This document shows, piece after piece, positions 1 to 8,631 of a stretch of 64,000 bases of DNA. The stretch comes from Mesorhizobium sp. M1B.F.Ca.ET.045.04.1.1 (GTDB lineage Bacteria > Pseudomonadota > Alphaproteobacteria > Rhizobiales > Rhizobiaceae). The position numbers were made by a program, and so were the translations under genes. A model generated the notes under the pieces. The model saw nothing but the letters and a program-made list of their open reading frames with translations, was not told the origin of the DNA and did not search any database. The DNA lies in assembly GCF_003952465.1 (NCBI RefSeq), contig NZ_CP034448.1:1488001-1552000 (forward strand). The letters run 5' to 3'. Position 1 is the stretch's first letter, and the number at the start of each line of letters is the position of its first letter.

Positions 1-2
1 TC

Positions 3-107
3 TGGGGCCGACAGTTCCTCAATCCCTACGCTTTTACGGCGCTGGAAGGAAGCGCCGACGTTCTCCGCGCTCTGGCTGACGAACTACGCAACAGTGTTCA
101 CGCCTGA
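3..107 (+). CDS. 3' end of an unidentified gene (partial)
   Basis: An open frame enters from the left window edge and ends with TGA after about 34 codons. It reads WGRQFLNPYAFTALEG and continues to a C-terminus ending NSVHA. The composition looks protein-like, but the fragment is too short to assign to a family. It runs towards the dead recombinase gene on the opposite strand. It could be chance coding. Confidence 0.25.
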   Translation, partial: WGRQFLNPYAFTALEGSADVLRALADELRNSVHA

Positions 108-379
108 TCCGGCGCTGGATTTCGGACAAGCTCGGCAAGCGTAAGACGCCCACAATATGGACAACCCTTGCCGTGCCAGGACGAAGATTGAACAAACGGC
201 TCTTCAACAGTGACAACGTGCACTGCGGAGAGATGTGGAGCTGACATCGCAAAAGCCCAAGACGCGCGACTTCCCGCGATACAACTCCACATAACTGAGC
301 GTCTACAAGCGGTGCAGCCAGCCAAACATCCAGCCATCAAAGCGATGATCGTCTGATCTTTTGCCGATGACATCACGTC

Positions 380-1195
380 GGGGAAGACTTGTTCGAGCGC
401 TTGCCGCTTCATATCGATACCGGCCTGGGCGTAGCGCATCGTTAGTTCAGCCCGAGTGGCCTGGCCATCGACTGATGGTGGCGATGTCAACACCCGCCTT
501 GACGAGGTGGATGGCCGTCGTGTCCCGCAAAGGGCGATGATGGATGCTTTTTTCCGCCAGGGTGGTTCCTTCGCCCGCAGCCATGTGTGCGCAGCAAGTA
601 TCGAACACCGAACCGGGTGAGCAGTGTGGGGCGGTCGTTGCTTTGCTCGGCGGGACAGGGCGATACCAGACGAAGGTCACAATCGAAGAGTCAGGATCCC
701 TGAACTCGTGCATCCGTATTGAACATCAGCGAAAACAGAGCGTAATCCCGCTGTCCAGAAGGCGTGCGGCGGTCGATACGCGCCAGGACGCTCTTGATTT
801 CCGGGCTCATCGAGATATTCGACAGGTGCCACCCACGCGCTCTCTTGAAGGGAAGTGTCACCACCAGTTGCAGCGTATCCTAATATTCGGGGTGCTCCGA
901 AATCAGGAACCGCGCAAAGGCATGCATCGCCGCCAGCCTTGCATTGCGGGTCGCAACTGCCACGCTCGACCTCAAGTGATGTGAGAAAGCTGCCCATCCT
1001 GTCGGTATTGATGTCGGAGACCGCTTCTTTCAAGAATATCTTCCCGCTCTCCCGCGGCATGAGCCCGTGGCATGCTTCGGCCCAATGCTGTGGATTGATG
1101 TTTCTTCATGCCACAACCTCGCTGACGAGACCGCCGAAAGGCCCTTCAAAGCGGTCGGTGGCGATCTCTCGCAGCTTTGGAAGGTAGTGCATTGA
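380..1195 (-). pseudogene. Tyrosine recombinase (XerD-like integrase), degraded
   Basis: Fragments of a phage-type integrase appear in order on the minus strand but in different frames. They are an N-terminal piece near 1195-1110 (LREIATDRFEGPFGG) ending in a stop, a core-binding piece at 1060-860 (MGSFLTSLEVERG), the catalytic piece at about 660-560 (LRDTTAIHLVKAGVDIATIS), and the C-terminal tyrosine piece at about 430-380 (TMRYAQAGIDMKRQALEQVF). The usual HSLRHTT active-site stretch reads RPLRDTT, so the catalytic histidines are lost as well as the frame. It is a relic of an integrase of the kind common in rhizobial islands. Family assignment is fairly sure; exact ends are approximate. Confidence 0.7.
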
Positions 1196-1204
1196 TTTTT
1201 CGTG

Positions 1205-2445
1205 GAATGGGGACCCTGTTTAAAGGGTGATTTTCGTCCAAACGGGACCCTTTAACGATGGGGTCATCAAGATGCCTCCGGCTTGATCGGAGGCATTTGT
1301 GTTTTGGATGTTGGTTTTAGAGACGATTGCAAAGATACGTCGGCTGTCGCTGGTCCAGGGGAAGTCGATCAAGGCGATCTGCCGTGAGCTGAAGATCTCG
1401 CGCAAGGTGGTGCGCAAGGTCCTGCGTTCTGAGCAGACGGAGTTCCGCTACGAGCGCAAGCACCAGCCCTCCCCGCATGGGAGCCTGGCGTGAGACGCGG
1501 GACCGGCTGCTGTCGGCGAATGCGGCCAAGCCGCAGCGGGAGCGGCTGCCGGTCGCTTCGACGGCTTCCATTGCATTCCCCCGTCGGTGTCGAAGACCTG
1601 CACGGTGCGCTTCGACAACAACAAATACTCGGTGCTGTCGAGTGCCGTCGGTCGGCCCGTCGAGATCCATGCTTATGTCGATCGGATCGCATCCGCCAGA
1701 GGATGGCGTGGTCGTGGGAGAACACGTTCGCTCCTTTGGCCGCAACGAGGTCGTCTACGATCCCTGGCACACGGCGCGCGCCGTTCCTTAGCTGGGTCCT
1801 GCGGTCGGCAATGGAGAAGGTGCGGCGCAGCTCAAGGCGGTTGATGACGTCGACCGGCAGATGGTGTTGATCCTCACCTGGGTGCTGACCGACGGATTGA
1901 GCGCGGTCGAGGCCGCCTGTCAGGAAGCCATCGAGCACGGTGCATCGTCGGCGCCGGTGATCCTCAACATCCTGGCCCGCAGCCGCGATCCGGCGCCGGG
2001 CACGATCCTTTCCATTCCCCAGGCGCTGAAGCTAGCTCACGAGCGGTCGCCGACTGCGCCCGCTATGACAGTCTCAGGAGGACAAACAGCCATGGAACGC
2101 ACCGAGGTACTGGAACTGATGGGAGCGCTGAAGCTCTACGGAATGCGCAGAGCCTATGACGAGATCATGGGCGCGTCGCCATCAAGCGACGGCACGAGCC
2201 CAGGATTGTCGGTGATCTCTTGCAGGCCGAGATATCGGAGAAGCAGGCCCGCTCCATCAAATACCAGTTCGCTGTCGCCAAGTTGCCGCTGGCCAAGGAC
2301 ATCGACGACTTCGACTTCGCCGACACGCCGGTCACCCCCTGATGCGCGATCTCGCCCGGCGGCGCCTTCGTCGCCGATCAGCGCAACATCGTCCTGGTCG
2401 GCCGCCTTCACGGGTCACCCAACTCGCGCGGAAGGTCGACCGCAT
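1205..2445 (+). mobile_element. IS21-family element relic (istA and istB remains)
   Basis: The left end near 1209-1255 carries GGGACCCTGTTTAAAGGGTG-like sequence typical of IS21 termini. Next comes the IstA N-terminus at 1299-1470 (ETIAKIRRLSLVQGKSIKAI, with a helix-turn-helix). After a deletion, the IstA C-terminus follows in several frames between 1590 and 2065. The IstB start at 2092 (MERTEVLELMGALKLYGMRR) has its own AGGAG ribosome site but is frameshifted after about 35 codons. It continues in pieces (ISEKQARSIKYQ, LAKDIDDFDFADTP) to about 2440, where the Walker A region is lost. No right inverted repeat was found. Neither protein could be made intact, so the element is dead. Confidence 0.75.
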
Positions 2446-2458
2446 TGCGACGGGCGCG

Positions 2459-2474
2459 TGTCGACTTCCCAACA
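2459..2474 (+). promoter_or_regulatory. NifA upstream activator site (TGT-N10-ACA)
   Basis: TGT at 2459-2461 and ACA at 2472-2474 are separated by exactly ten bases, the NifA binding pattern. The site is about 64 bases upstream of a perfect -24/-12 element and about 90-100 bases before the predicted transcription start, the usual geometry for NifA activation. Confidence 0.7.
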
Positions 2475-2536
2475 ATGTCAGACAGGAGGCACAACGCTAT
2501 CGGAGCGATCGCATTGCCCGAAACGATTTTCCCAGT

Positions 2537-2551
2537 TGGCACGACAATTGC
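2537..2551 (+). promoter_or_regulatory. RpoN (sigma-54) -24/-12 promoter
   Basis: TGGCACGACAATTGC matches the consensus TGGCACG-N4-TTGC at every fixed position, with ten bases between the GG and GC doublets. Transcription should begin near 2563, about 30 bases before the ATG at 2595. Together with the NifA site upstream, this predicts expression in low-oxygen, nitrogen-fixing cells. Confidence 0.8.
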
Positions 2552-2594
2552 GGTCCTATGCGCAAAAGCAAACTAGACCTGAGAGCCGCACCGC

Positions 2595-3224
2595 ATGAAT
2601 GTAGCCTCCCAATATCTGCCGCTTGTGGCGCATCACGAAGCCGGGCACGCGGTGGCCGCCATCGTTTTGCACCGTCAGGTGTTCGACGACGACCGTGAAC
2701 TCCCTGCTTTCTCAAGTGTTAGTATTTACCCCGACGCCGGTGACGGAGAGTGCGGTGGTGTTGTCGAAGGCGCGGGTTTTTATTCAGCGCAAGGAGTCAC
2801 CTCGAAGCGAAAGCCGATTTTCGAGGACGATATGGATCGATATTTGAAACGCGATTGTGCGATCCAAGAGATAGTTGCGTGTCTGGCAGGTCCTTTTGCA
2901 GAATCCGCATTCGAAGGCTATCTGGACCCGCGCGATATGGCGATGAATGCGTCCGATGGGAATGACGGGAGCAGCGACTACGCGGATGCCAAGCGAATCT
3001 ATGGTGAGTTGCGGTTCCTGATGCCGCGCCGCCCCCGTTGGAGGCGGATCGAAGATCGCACGGCCCGGCTAGTACTCGATCACTGGTCAGCCATCGAAGC
3101 ATTGGCCGCGCATTTGCTGGTCAAGCATGATCTCCAATTCGATGAGGCTCTGACGATTGTTGCGCCGCATCTTCCGCCCATGCCAGCAGCTACGCCGCCA
3201 GAGCGTCATCCGCAGCCTGCTTGA
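2595..3224 (+). CDS. M41-like zinc metallopeptidase, stand-alone
   Basis: This 209-residue protein has HEAGH at residues 14-18, the zinc-binding and catalytic motif, and a second conserved stretch GSSDYADA with Asp128 as the likely third zinc ligand. That is the pattern of the FtsH (M41) peptidase domain. It has no AAA ATPase domain, no membrane segment and no signal peptide, so it is probably a soluble cytoplasmic peptidase that needs no ATP or relies on a partner. The gene starts about 30 bases after the predicted RpoN transcription start, so its expression is probably confined to nitrogen fixation. Neighbours on both sides are dead mobile genes, so it stands as a single unit. The substrate is unknown. 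The peptidase-like fold is fairly sure; activity is inferred from the intact motif. Confidence 0.75.
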   Translation: MNVASQYLPLVAHHEAGHAVAAIVLHRQVFDDDRELPAFSSVSIYPDAGDGECGGVVEGAGFYSAQGVTSKRKPIFEDDMDRYLKRDCAIQEIVACLAGPFAESAFEGYLDPRDMAMNASDGNDGSSDYADAKRIYGELRFLMPRRPRWRRIEDRTARLVLDHWSAIEALAAHLLVKHDLQFDEALTIVAPHLPPMPAATPPERHPQPA

Positions 3225-3312
3225 TCAGCCATTCGATGTGATTTGACCACATCTGCAACACCTCGCGCCTCTCCTTGACGTTGCTAAAGAGATTGTAGAT
3301 TTCGCCAATGTC

Positions 3313-4146
3313 TCAGGGACGACGCCTTGTGTTCACTATGTGCTCGATGACGTGTGGCAATACCTGCCGCCTGCCGAGATTTGTCGCGAGCGTCCTGCGC
3401 AGATCGTGAAGGGTCCCGTTCTCCAAAGCCACCCCGTCAACATTGACCTTGCCGTCTCGAGCCTTCTTGCCCTTCGCGTAGCCTGAGAAGTGGCTTTTTT
3501 TGTTGACCCTGGCAGGGAAAACAAACGTGTCATTAGTCTTCGGTGCCGACTGGGGGACCGACACCGCCAGTGTGGACAGCGGAATAAGCGTAGGCTCTTC
3601 GTTCTTCGTGCGGTCACCCGATAGTTCTCATGTTCCGGCTTCAAGGTTGAGTTCAGACCAATGCATCGCGGCAACTTCCGTACGCCTCTGTCCGGTCAGC
3701 ATGAGCAGCTTGACGATGGAGCCGAACGAATAGCCGATATCGCCCGGTTCGGGCTCACAGCCCGTCCATATAGCCGCCAGTTCGGCATCGTTCACCACTC
3801 GCTTGCGCTTGACGATCGGGGCCGGATACCTAATTTTCCAAACCCTCGCGGGAAACCGCGATGAGCCGTTGCGGCGGTTTGCGATACCAGTTGAAAATGC
3901 CCGCATATACCAGAAGGCCGTGTTAGCCCTTTGCGGGTGACCCCCGGCGACGATCTTCTTGGTGATGTTAGCAATGTCGGTGTCGATCACATGGTGGATA
4001 GAGCGACTCCCGAGGGCAGGCACAAGATACCGGTTCAGGCTGGCCTCGACCAGTGCGGTGTTTTGAGGGTCGTTACTCGGCGGCCTGGAGGTGATCGCCA
4101 TCGCCGTCCTCGGTATCGTCAGCGCTGATATGCGCCTGATCGGCAA
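3313..4146 (-). pseudogene. P4-type tyrosine recombinase (integrase), frameshifted
   Basis: The first frame (4146-3628) holds the core-binding and early catalytic part, including GQRRTEVAAMHWSEL with the first catalytic Arg. It stops at 3628. A second frame (about 3590-3313) continues with TLHDLRRTLATNLG, the HxxR catalytic box (here HDLR), then VIEHIVNTRRR and a stop before any recognisable catalytic tyrosine. At least one frameshift and a C-terminal truncation make it inactive. P4-type integrases usually insert genomic islands into tRNA genes; no tRNA gene is seen nearby. It is probably left over from an earlier insertion into the island. Confidence 0.7.
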
Positions 4147-4199
4147 GGAAGGCTGGCAGTTCCGATGGAGCTATGCTGGAATTTGGGCGACGAGGCTGA

Positions 4200-4655
4200 T
4201 CAAGCGGCGCTCTGCGGCTTCGTTTCGATGACCTGGATTCCGTCCAGGAACCTGGCACCTGCGATGAGTTTCGGCAACTGATTTTGTCCTTTCAATCGTC
4301 GCCACTTCCTGGCCGCGGCCAACAGCTTGAAGACCATCAGCTGGGCGGTTTTCGAGGATAGCGAGCCCTTGGTGCGAACCGTGCGATAGCGAACGGTTGC
4401 AAAGACGCTTTCGATGGGATTGGACGTTCGCAGATGATCCCAGTGTTCGGCGGGGAAATCGTAGAGCGCCAGCGACGCATTCTGATCTTTCGTCAGGCAG
4501 TCGACCGCCTTGGCATACGCCTCGGCCTCCATCTCGATCGCATGCGCAAGCAATTTGCGCGCGCCGCTGCGAAGTACATCCGTCAGGGTATCATCGATTT
4601 CGTCGGGCTGACGAAGGCGAACAATGTGTTGATAGTCTCGTTCATGGCGTATCAC
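4200..4655 (-). pseudogene. IS256-family (mutator) transposase with internal deletion
   Basis: The 151-codon frame joins an IS256-type N-terminus (TDVLRSGARKLLAHAIEMEA) directly to the C-terminal part (DFPAEHWDHLRTSNPIESVF, then SSKTAQLMVFKLLAAARKWR). Full transposases of this family have about 400 residues, so most of the DDE catalytic core is missing. The frame is open because the deletion stayed in phase. It cannot be an active transposase. Terminal repeats were not identified. Confidence 0.75.
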
Positions 4656-5153
4656 TCTCCTTGAGAGGTACTGGCAGGCTTCATCACCCGCCTCGATACG
4701 CCGCTCTCCTCAAGCCGCCATCATCCAGTTTCCGCCATGGCTCCCCCTGATTGATCCGCTTCACCTGTGCAACTGCACAGGCTGCCCTAGCGGGGAGATT
4801 GGCCTCCAATGGCGAAAACTTGCCGCAGGAGACCCTCCGATGACCGTGCCTATGGCGCCGCCGCTACGACAACTTGCCGACAAGCAGCGTGCGATCCACT
4901 GCCGCGCTACTGCGCCTTCAAGGGACGTCTGGATCGCGACGCAGGAGCCGATGACCGTTACGGGATCAATTCCAGGTCGCGCTGGCCGTCGCTGTGCCAG
5001 TTCGACGGTCTGGTGGCAATTTGGGCACATCTTCTGTCGCCGACAGTGGCGATGGCTGACGCTTCAACGAAACGGGGTCTTCGACGTCTGCTGCCTTCGC
5101 CGATGCTTTGCGAAGTGGCATAATGTTTCGACGCACGCAGGCGCGGGCAGGGG
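4656..5153. other. Gap without a recognised gene
   Basis: Several short frames cross this stretch on both strands, but none shows a recognisable motif, ribosome site or family resemblance. It lies between two mobile-element relics and is probably decayed sequence. Confidence 0.4.
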
Positions 5154-5963
5154 ATGTCAGTCATGAATCTCCTGACTGGCGCGGATCAGGCCGATTGGCG
5201 GGATGAAAGATCATACGACTACACCGCTGGCCTGACGCTGCGGGAGTGGGCTTGGGAGTTCTTACGCCGCAATCCAGCGTTCCAGCGCGATCTGACCGCT
5301 GCGCGCCAGCATTGCAAGACTTGGTCTCTCCAATCCTTTCTCGATATGGTCGCGTCGGCCGGCGACCTGTCACGCTGGGGTGTTCTGTTTCGCGGAGTCT
5401 TGTGGCCGCGCTTCGGTCGTATTCTGGTGTCCGCTCTGGTGCGTCCATGTGCTGCCGGTCATTGCGGAACGGTTGCCTGCCTCGTCGCCGACACCGCCGT
5501 TCGAACTCTCGGCATTGCCCTGTCGTGCAACCGTCCTGCTGGCGCCCGACAAGAGCCAGCATGTTCTTCTTCGCAATGCGGACCACGCGCTGCAGCTCGC
5601 CGTCTCGGGCGCGAATATCCTCCACCCTGTTTGCCTGCATACGCAAGCCATCTGGCCCGCGGTGCTTTTAAAGCATCGACTGAGGGGACTGGAGTGCCTC
5701 AATGCTCTCAGTCTAGGGCAACAGTTGCCCCCCGCTTGTTTGCGCCGGAAAAGCGCGGCGTCCGTTTGTCCTTCGTTCTTCGTGCGCTCGACGGTTCGCT
5801 CGCCGGAGCACCTCATCGCGAGCTCGCCGAAGTTCTCATCGGTCAACGGCGCGTCCATGCCGACTGGGCGGATCCTCGCGATCATCTGCGCGACCGCATC
5901 CGTCGGGCCGTCTCGCGTGGCCGCGCGCTCATGAATGGTGGCTACAGAGATTTCCTAATTTGA
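5154..5963 (+). pseudogene. DUF6499/DUF2285-type regulator-like gene, frameshifted
   Basis: The start (WRDERSYDYTAGLTLREWAW and WEFLRRNPAFQRDL) matches the small N-terminal domain often annotated as a transcriptional-regulator-like DUF6499. The middle of the protein continues in the next frame (5380-5700, e.g. LLAPDKSQHVLLRNADHALQ). The end returns to the first frame with the DUF2285 tail (LAGAPHREL, then RDHLRDRIRRAVSRGRALMN). At least two frameshifts separate the parts. Such genes are frequent near rhizobial conjugative and integrative elements. The order of the pieces is clear; a functional product is unlikely. Confidence 0.65.
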
Positions 5964-6463
5964 AAAGCGACAGTCCGCGCTGTGCGTCGGTGGATGAACG
6001 TTCGCTCGCAGCTGTACCCGTCACCAACAGTTCGCCCGCCGACAGGACTGCATGGCGCCTTGCAAGGTGCGCTCTGGTCTAGCTTGTCGATGCCGCAATG
6101 AGATGGGCGAGGGTGCCAAGGCGGTGGTTCATTAGGGCCGGCCTCGACCTGGACGCACATCATTGGTCGGAAAGCGGCGTGCACCGCAATGTCGCCATAG
6201 CAGCCAAGATCCTTTGAGTCCGGACCTGCAGTCCTGTTGGACCGGCGGGTGCAACAATATGGAGGGATTTGAGGCCTCACACCGCTCCCTGGTCGACAGC
6301 TCGGTCAGACATAGCACCCACCGCTTGATTATGGAAATGGTGTGCCTGGAGTGCAGCGAGTAGCGGCTTGCTGCGCACTGTCCTAAGAACAGCAGTCATG
6401 ACCCGTCTGGGGGTCTGCAACACGACGATTCAACCGCTTGGGCATTGTCGCATATCCCCACAA
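5964..6463. other. Gap without a recognised gene
   Basis: Only short frames without family features are present. The right edge leads into the NifA/RpoN promoter described next. Confidence 0.4.
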
Positions 6464-6479
6464 TGTAGAATGCGCAACA
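6464..6479 (+). promoter_or_regulatory. NifA upstream activator site (TGT-N10-ACA)
   Basis: TGT at 6464-6466 and ACA at 6477-6479 with ten bases between them. The site is about 45 bases upstream of a -24/-12 element on the same strand. Confidence 0.55.
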
Positions 6480-6523
6480 GGGCAAAAGCTGATCCATCGG
6501 CGGTTTATCAATGCTTTTTGGCT

Positions 6524-6538
6524 TGGCACGGCACATGC
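6524..6538 (+). promoter_or_regulatory. RpoN (sigma-54) -24/-12 promoter
   Basis: TGGCACGGCACATGC has the perfect -24 half and one mismatch in the -12 half (ATGC for TTGC), with GG and GC ten bases apart. Transcription would start near 6550 and run towards the 3' end of the convergent gabD gene. Confidence 0.6.
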
Positions 6539-6549
6539 AACGCAATCGG

Positions 6550-6660
6550 CAAAAGGCGCACGAACTGAGTGGCCCATCGGCCCTAGGAGCGCTGACTTAT
6601 GCCCTCCCAAGGCATGTCCGGCCCGGCAGCGAGCTCAGTCTCCTGCCGGGCATCCGTGTT
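6550..6660 (+). ncRNA. Possible NifA-controlled small RNA or leader
   Basis: The region just downstream of the RpoN promoter contains a strong hairpin: GCCCGGCAG at 6621-6629 pairs with CTGCCGGGC at 6643-6651 across a 13-base loop. No U-run follows, so it is not a classic terminator. A short frame (ATG 6599, AGGAG at 6585-6589, ending 6790) also lies here. It reads 63 residues without family resemblance and overlaps the end of gabD on the other strand. The RNA could be a regulator, an antisense transcript to gabD, or a micropeptide message. This is inferred from the promoter and hairpin only. Confidence 0.3.
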
Positions 6661-6750
6661 TCAGGTCAACGGCGTTTGGAACTTCCAATTAGGTGGCGGC
6701 ATTGGCCGCAGGCCGCCCCCCGGTGGGGCGGAGAGACAGTGCAGCAGGTT

Positions 6751-8208
6751 TCAAATCCCGCCCATGCAAAGATATTTCATTTCCAGATAGTCCTCGAGGC
6801 CATGACGGGAACCCTCCCGCCCGATGCCGGATTGTTTGATCCCGCCAAACGGTGCCGCCTCCGAGGACATGCGTCCCGTGTTGATGCCAACCATGCCATA
6901 TTCCAGAGCCTCTGCCACACGCCAGACCCGCTTCAGGTTTGAGGCATAGAAGTATGCGGCGAGGCCGTAGATCGTGTCATTGGCCTCGCGCACGACCTGA
7001 TCCGCATCGTTGAAGCGAATGATCGGCGCGAGCGGCCCGAATGTCTCCTCTTGCGCGACTGCCATGACGCTGGAAATCTCGGTGAGGACCGTGGGTTCGA
7101 AAAACGTGCCATTCTTGCCGATACGTTGGCCCCCACATCGTATTGTGCCGCCTTTCGCAATGGCATCTGCGATGTGAGACTCGATCTTGGCCAGAGCATG
7201 CCTGTCGACGAGCGGTCCGATGTCTACTCCGGCACCGAATCCGTCGCCAACCGACAAGTGCCGGACTTTCTCCACGAATTTCTTGACGAACTCATCGTGA
7301 ACGCTCGATTGGACGTAAATACGGTTCGCCGAAACGCAGGTCTGGCCGGCATTGCGAAACTTCGCCTGGATCGCACCGTCAACAGCAGCGTCGATGTCGG
7401 CATCATCGAAGATGATGAAAGGTGCGTTGCCGCCGAGCTCAAGGCTAACCTTCTTGATCTGGTCAGAGCACTGACGCATCAGCAGCCGCCCGACCTCGGT
7501 CGAACCGGTGAAGCTGATCTTGCGGATCTTGGAATTGGTGCAGAGTTCACGGCCGACGCGATCACCTTCGGACGCATAGATCAGGTTGACCACGCCATCG
7601 GGAAAGCCGGCCTGATGGGCAAGGGCGAACATTGCGCCAGCCACGAGCGGCGTCTGTTCAGCGGGCTTGAGCACGATCGTGCAGCCCGCAGCCAAGGCCG
7701 GCGAGATCTTGCGCGCCACCATGGAGGCCGGGAAATTCCATGGCGTGATCGTGCCAACAACGCCGATGGGCTGCTTGATCACTAGCATTCGGCGGTCTGT
7801 CGAGGGTGCCGAGATCGTCTCGCCATAGACGCGATTGGCCTCCTCGGCATACCATTGCAGATACGCCGCCGCATGCGATACCTCTGACACGGCTTCGGCA
7901 AGCGGCTTGCCCATTTCCGCGGTCAGAATCGCGGCGAGATCGCCTGCATGGTCGATGATCAGCTGATGCCATCGCCAAAGAACGTCGCTACGCTCTCGGG
8001 CAGTCAACGCGGCCCATCCCGACTGCGCAACATAGGCCTTGTCTACCGCAGCACGTGTCTCCTCCACGCCCATATCGGGAAGCTCTGCCAAAACTTCGCC
8101 GGTCGACGGATTGACGACCTCGAACGTCTTATTGCCAACCGGTCTGCCGAGTGCCGGCAGGCGGTCGATGGCTCCAAACAGGTGCGGGGATTTCAGACGG
8201 CGGATCAT
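6751..8208 (-). CDS. gabD: NAD(P)-dependent succinate-semialdehyde dehydrogenase
   Basis: This aldehyde dehydrogenase should oxidise succinate semialdehyde to succinate in the cytoplasm, the last step of 4-aminobutyrate use. The ATG at 8208 gives 485 residues, the family's usual size. The frame stays open upstream to 8604, but that part has no dehydrogenase features. Visible motifs are TPWNFPASMVARKISPALAA (cofactor and substrate region), FTGSTEVGR (nucleotide binding), the catalytic Glu in LELGGNAP and the catalytic Cys in FRNAGQTC. It is the second gene after the M16 peptidase, on the same strand after a gap of 423 bases, so it may share that NifA/RpoN promoter or have its own. GabD is favoured over other aldehyde dehydrogenases by overall similarity; the exact substrate is inferred. 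Confidence 0.85.
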   Translation of the reverse strand: MIRRLKSPHLFGAIDRLPALGRPVGNKTFEVVNPSTGEVLAELPDMGVEETRAAVDKAYVAQSGWAALTARERSDVLWRWHQLIIDHAGDLAAILTAEMGKPLAEAVSEVSHAAAYLQWYAEEANRVYGETISAPSTDRRMLVIKQPIGVVGTITPWNFPASMVARKISPALAAGCTIVLKPAEQTPLVAGAMFALAHQAGFPDGVVNLIYASEGDRVGRELCTNSKIRKISFTGSTEVGRLLMRQCSDQIKKVSLELGGNAPFIIFDDADIDAAVDGAIQAKFRNAGQTCVSANRIYVQSSVHDEFVKKFVEKVRHLSVGDGFGAGVDIGPLVDRHALAKIESHIADAIAKGGTIRCGGQRIGKNGTFFEPTVLTEISSVMAVAQEETFGPLAPIIRFNDADQVVREANDTIYGLAAYFYASNLKRVWRVAEALEYGMVGINTGRMSSEAAPFGGIKQSGIGREGSRHGLEDYLEMKYLCMGGI

Positions 8209-8631
8209 CGGCAGGCACAGGGGCAATACCGGATTCCTCCTCAACGCAGCGAACATCCAGGTCGACAGGCCGTCGGTGTGTATTCTGCACCAGCGGGTTC
8301 GTCCTAGGGCCTCGGCAAAGCAGTTGGTAGACCAAACATACGACAACAGTTCCGTTAGTTTGAGTGCCCGCGGTTCATCAGTTGATGGATTGAGCAGCCG
8401 GATGTTTGCTTCATCCACCCGCTGCCTGCTGGTGGCGTGCGAGTGTATTCTGCAAAAGGCGGCATGCATGCTGAGGAGCGCCTTTTCGGCGAGAGGCCCC
8501 TGGACCGCCAATGCCGCGCAAGGCCCGCGAAACGACTCCGCGGGTCTGCATGATCTGCTTGGCCCACCGGCCTCCATATTCGCTCTTCCCACGAGAAGCC
8601 CCAAGGAAGAAGGAAGGCGAGATGAGTTTCT
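8209..8631. other. Gap between M16 peptidase gene and gabD
   Basis: The gabD frame is open across it by chance, but no dehydrogenase-like sequence or ribosome site was found. No terminator or promoter was recognised. Confidence 0.4.

Noticed and set aside
6643..6665. Hairpin at 6621-6651 as a rho-independent terminator
   Set aside because: No T-run follows the stem; it is kept only as part of the possible small RNA.
8209..8604. In-frame N-terminal extension of gabD by 132 codons
   Set aside because: The extension has no dehydrogenase-like sequence; the ATG at 8208 gives the normal family length.
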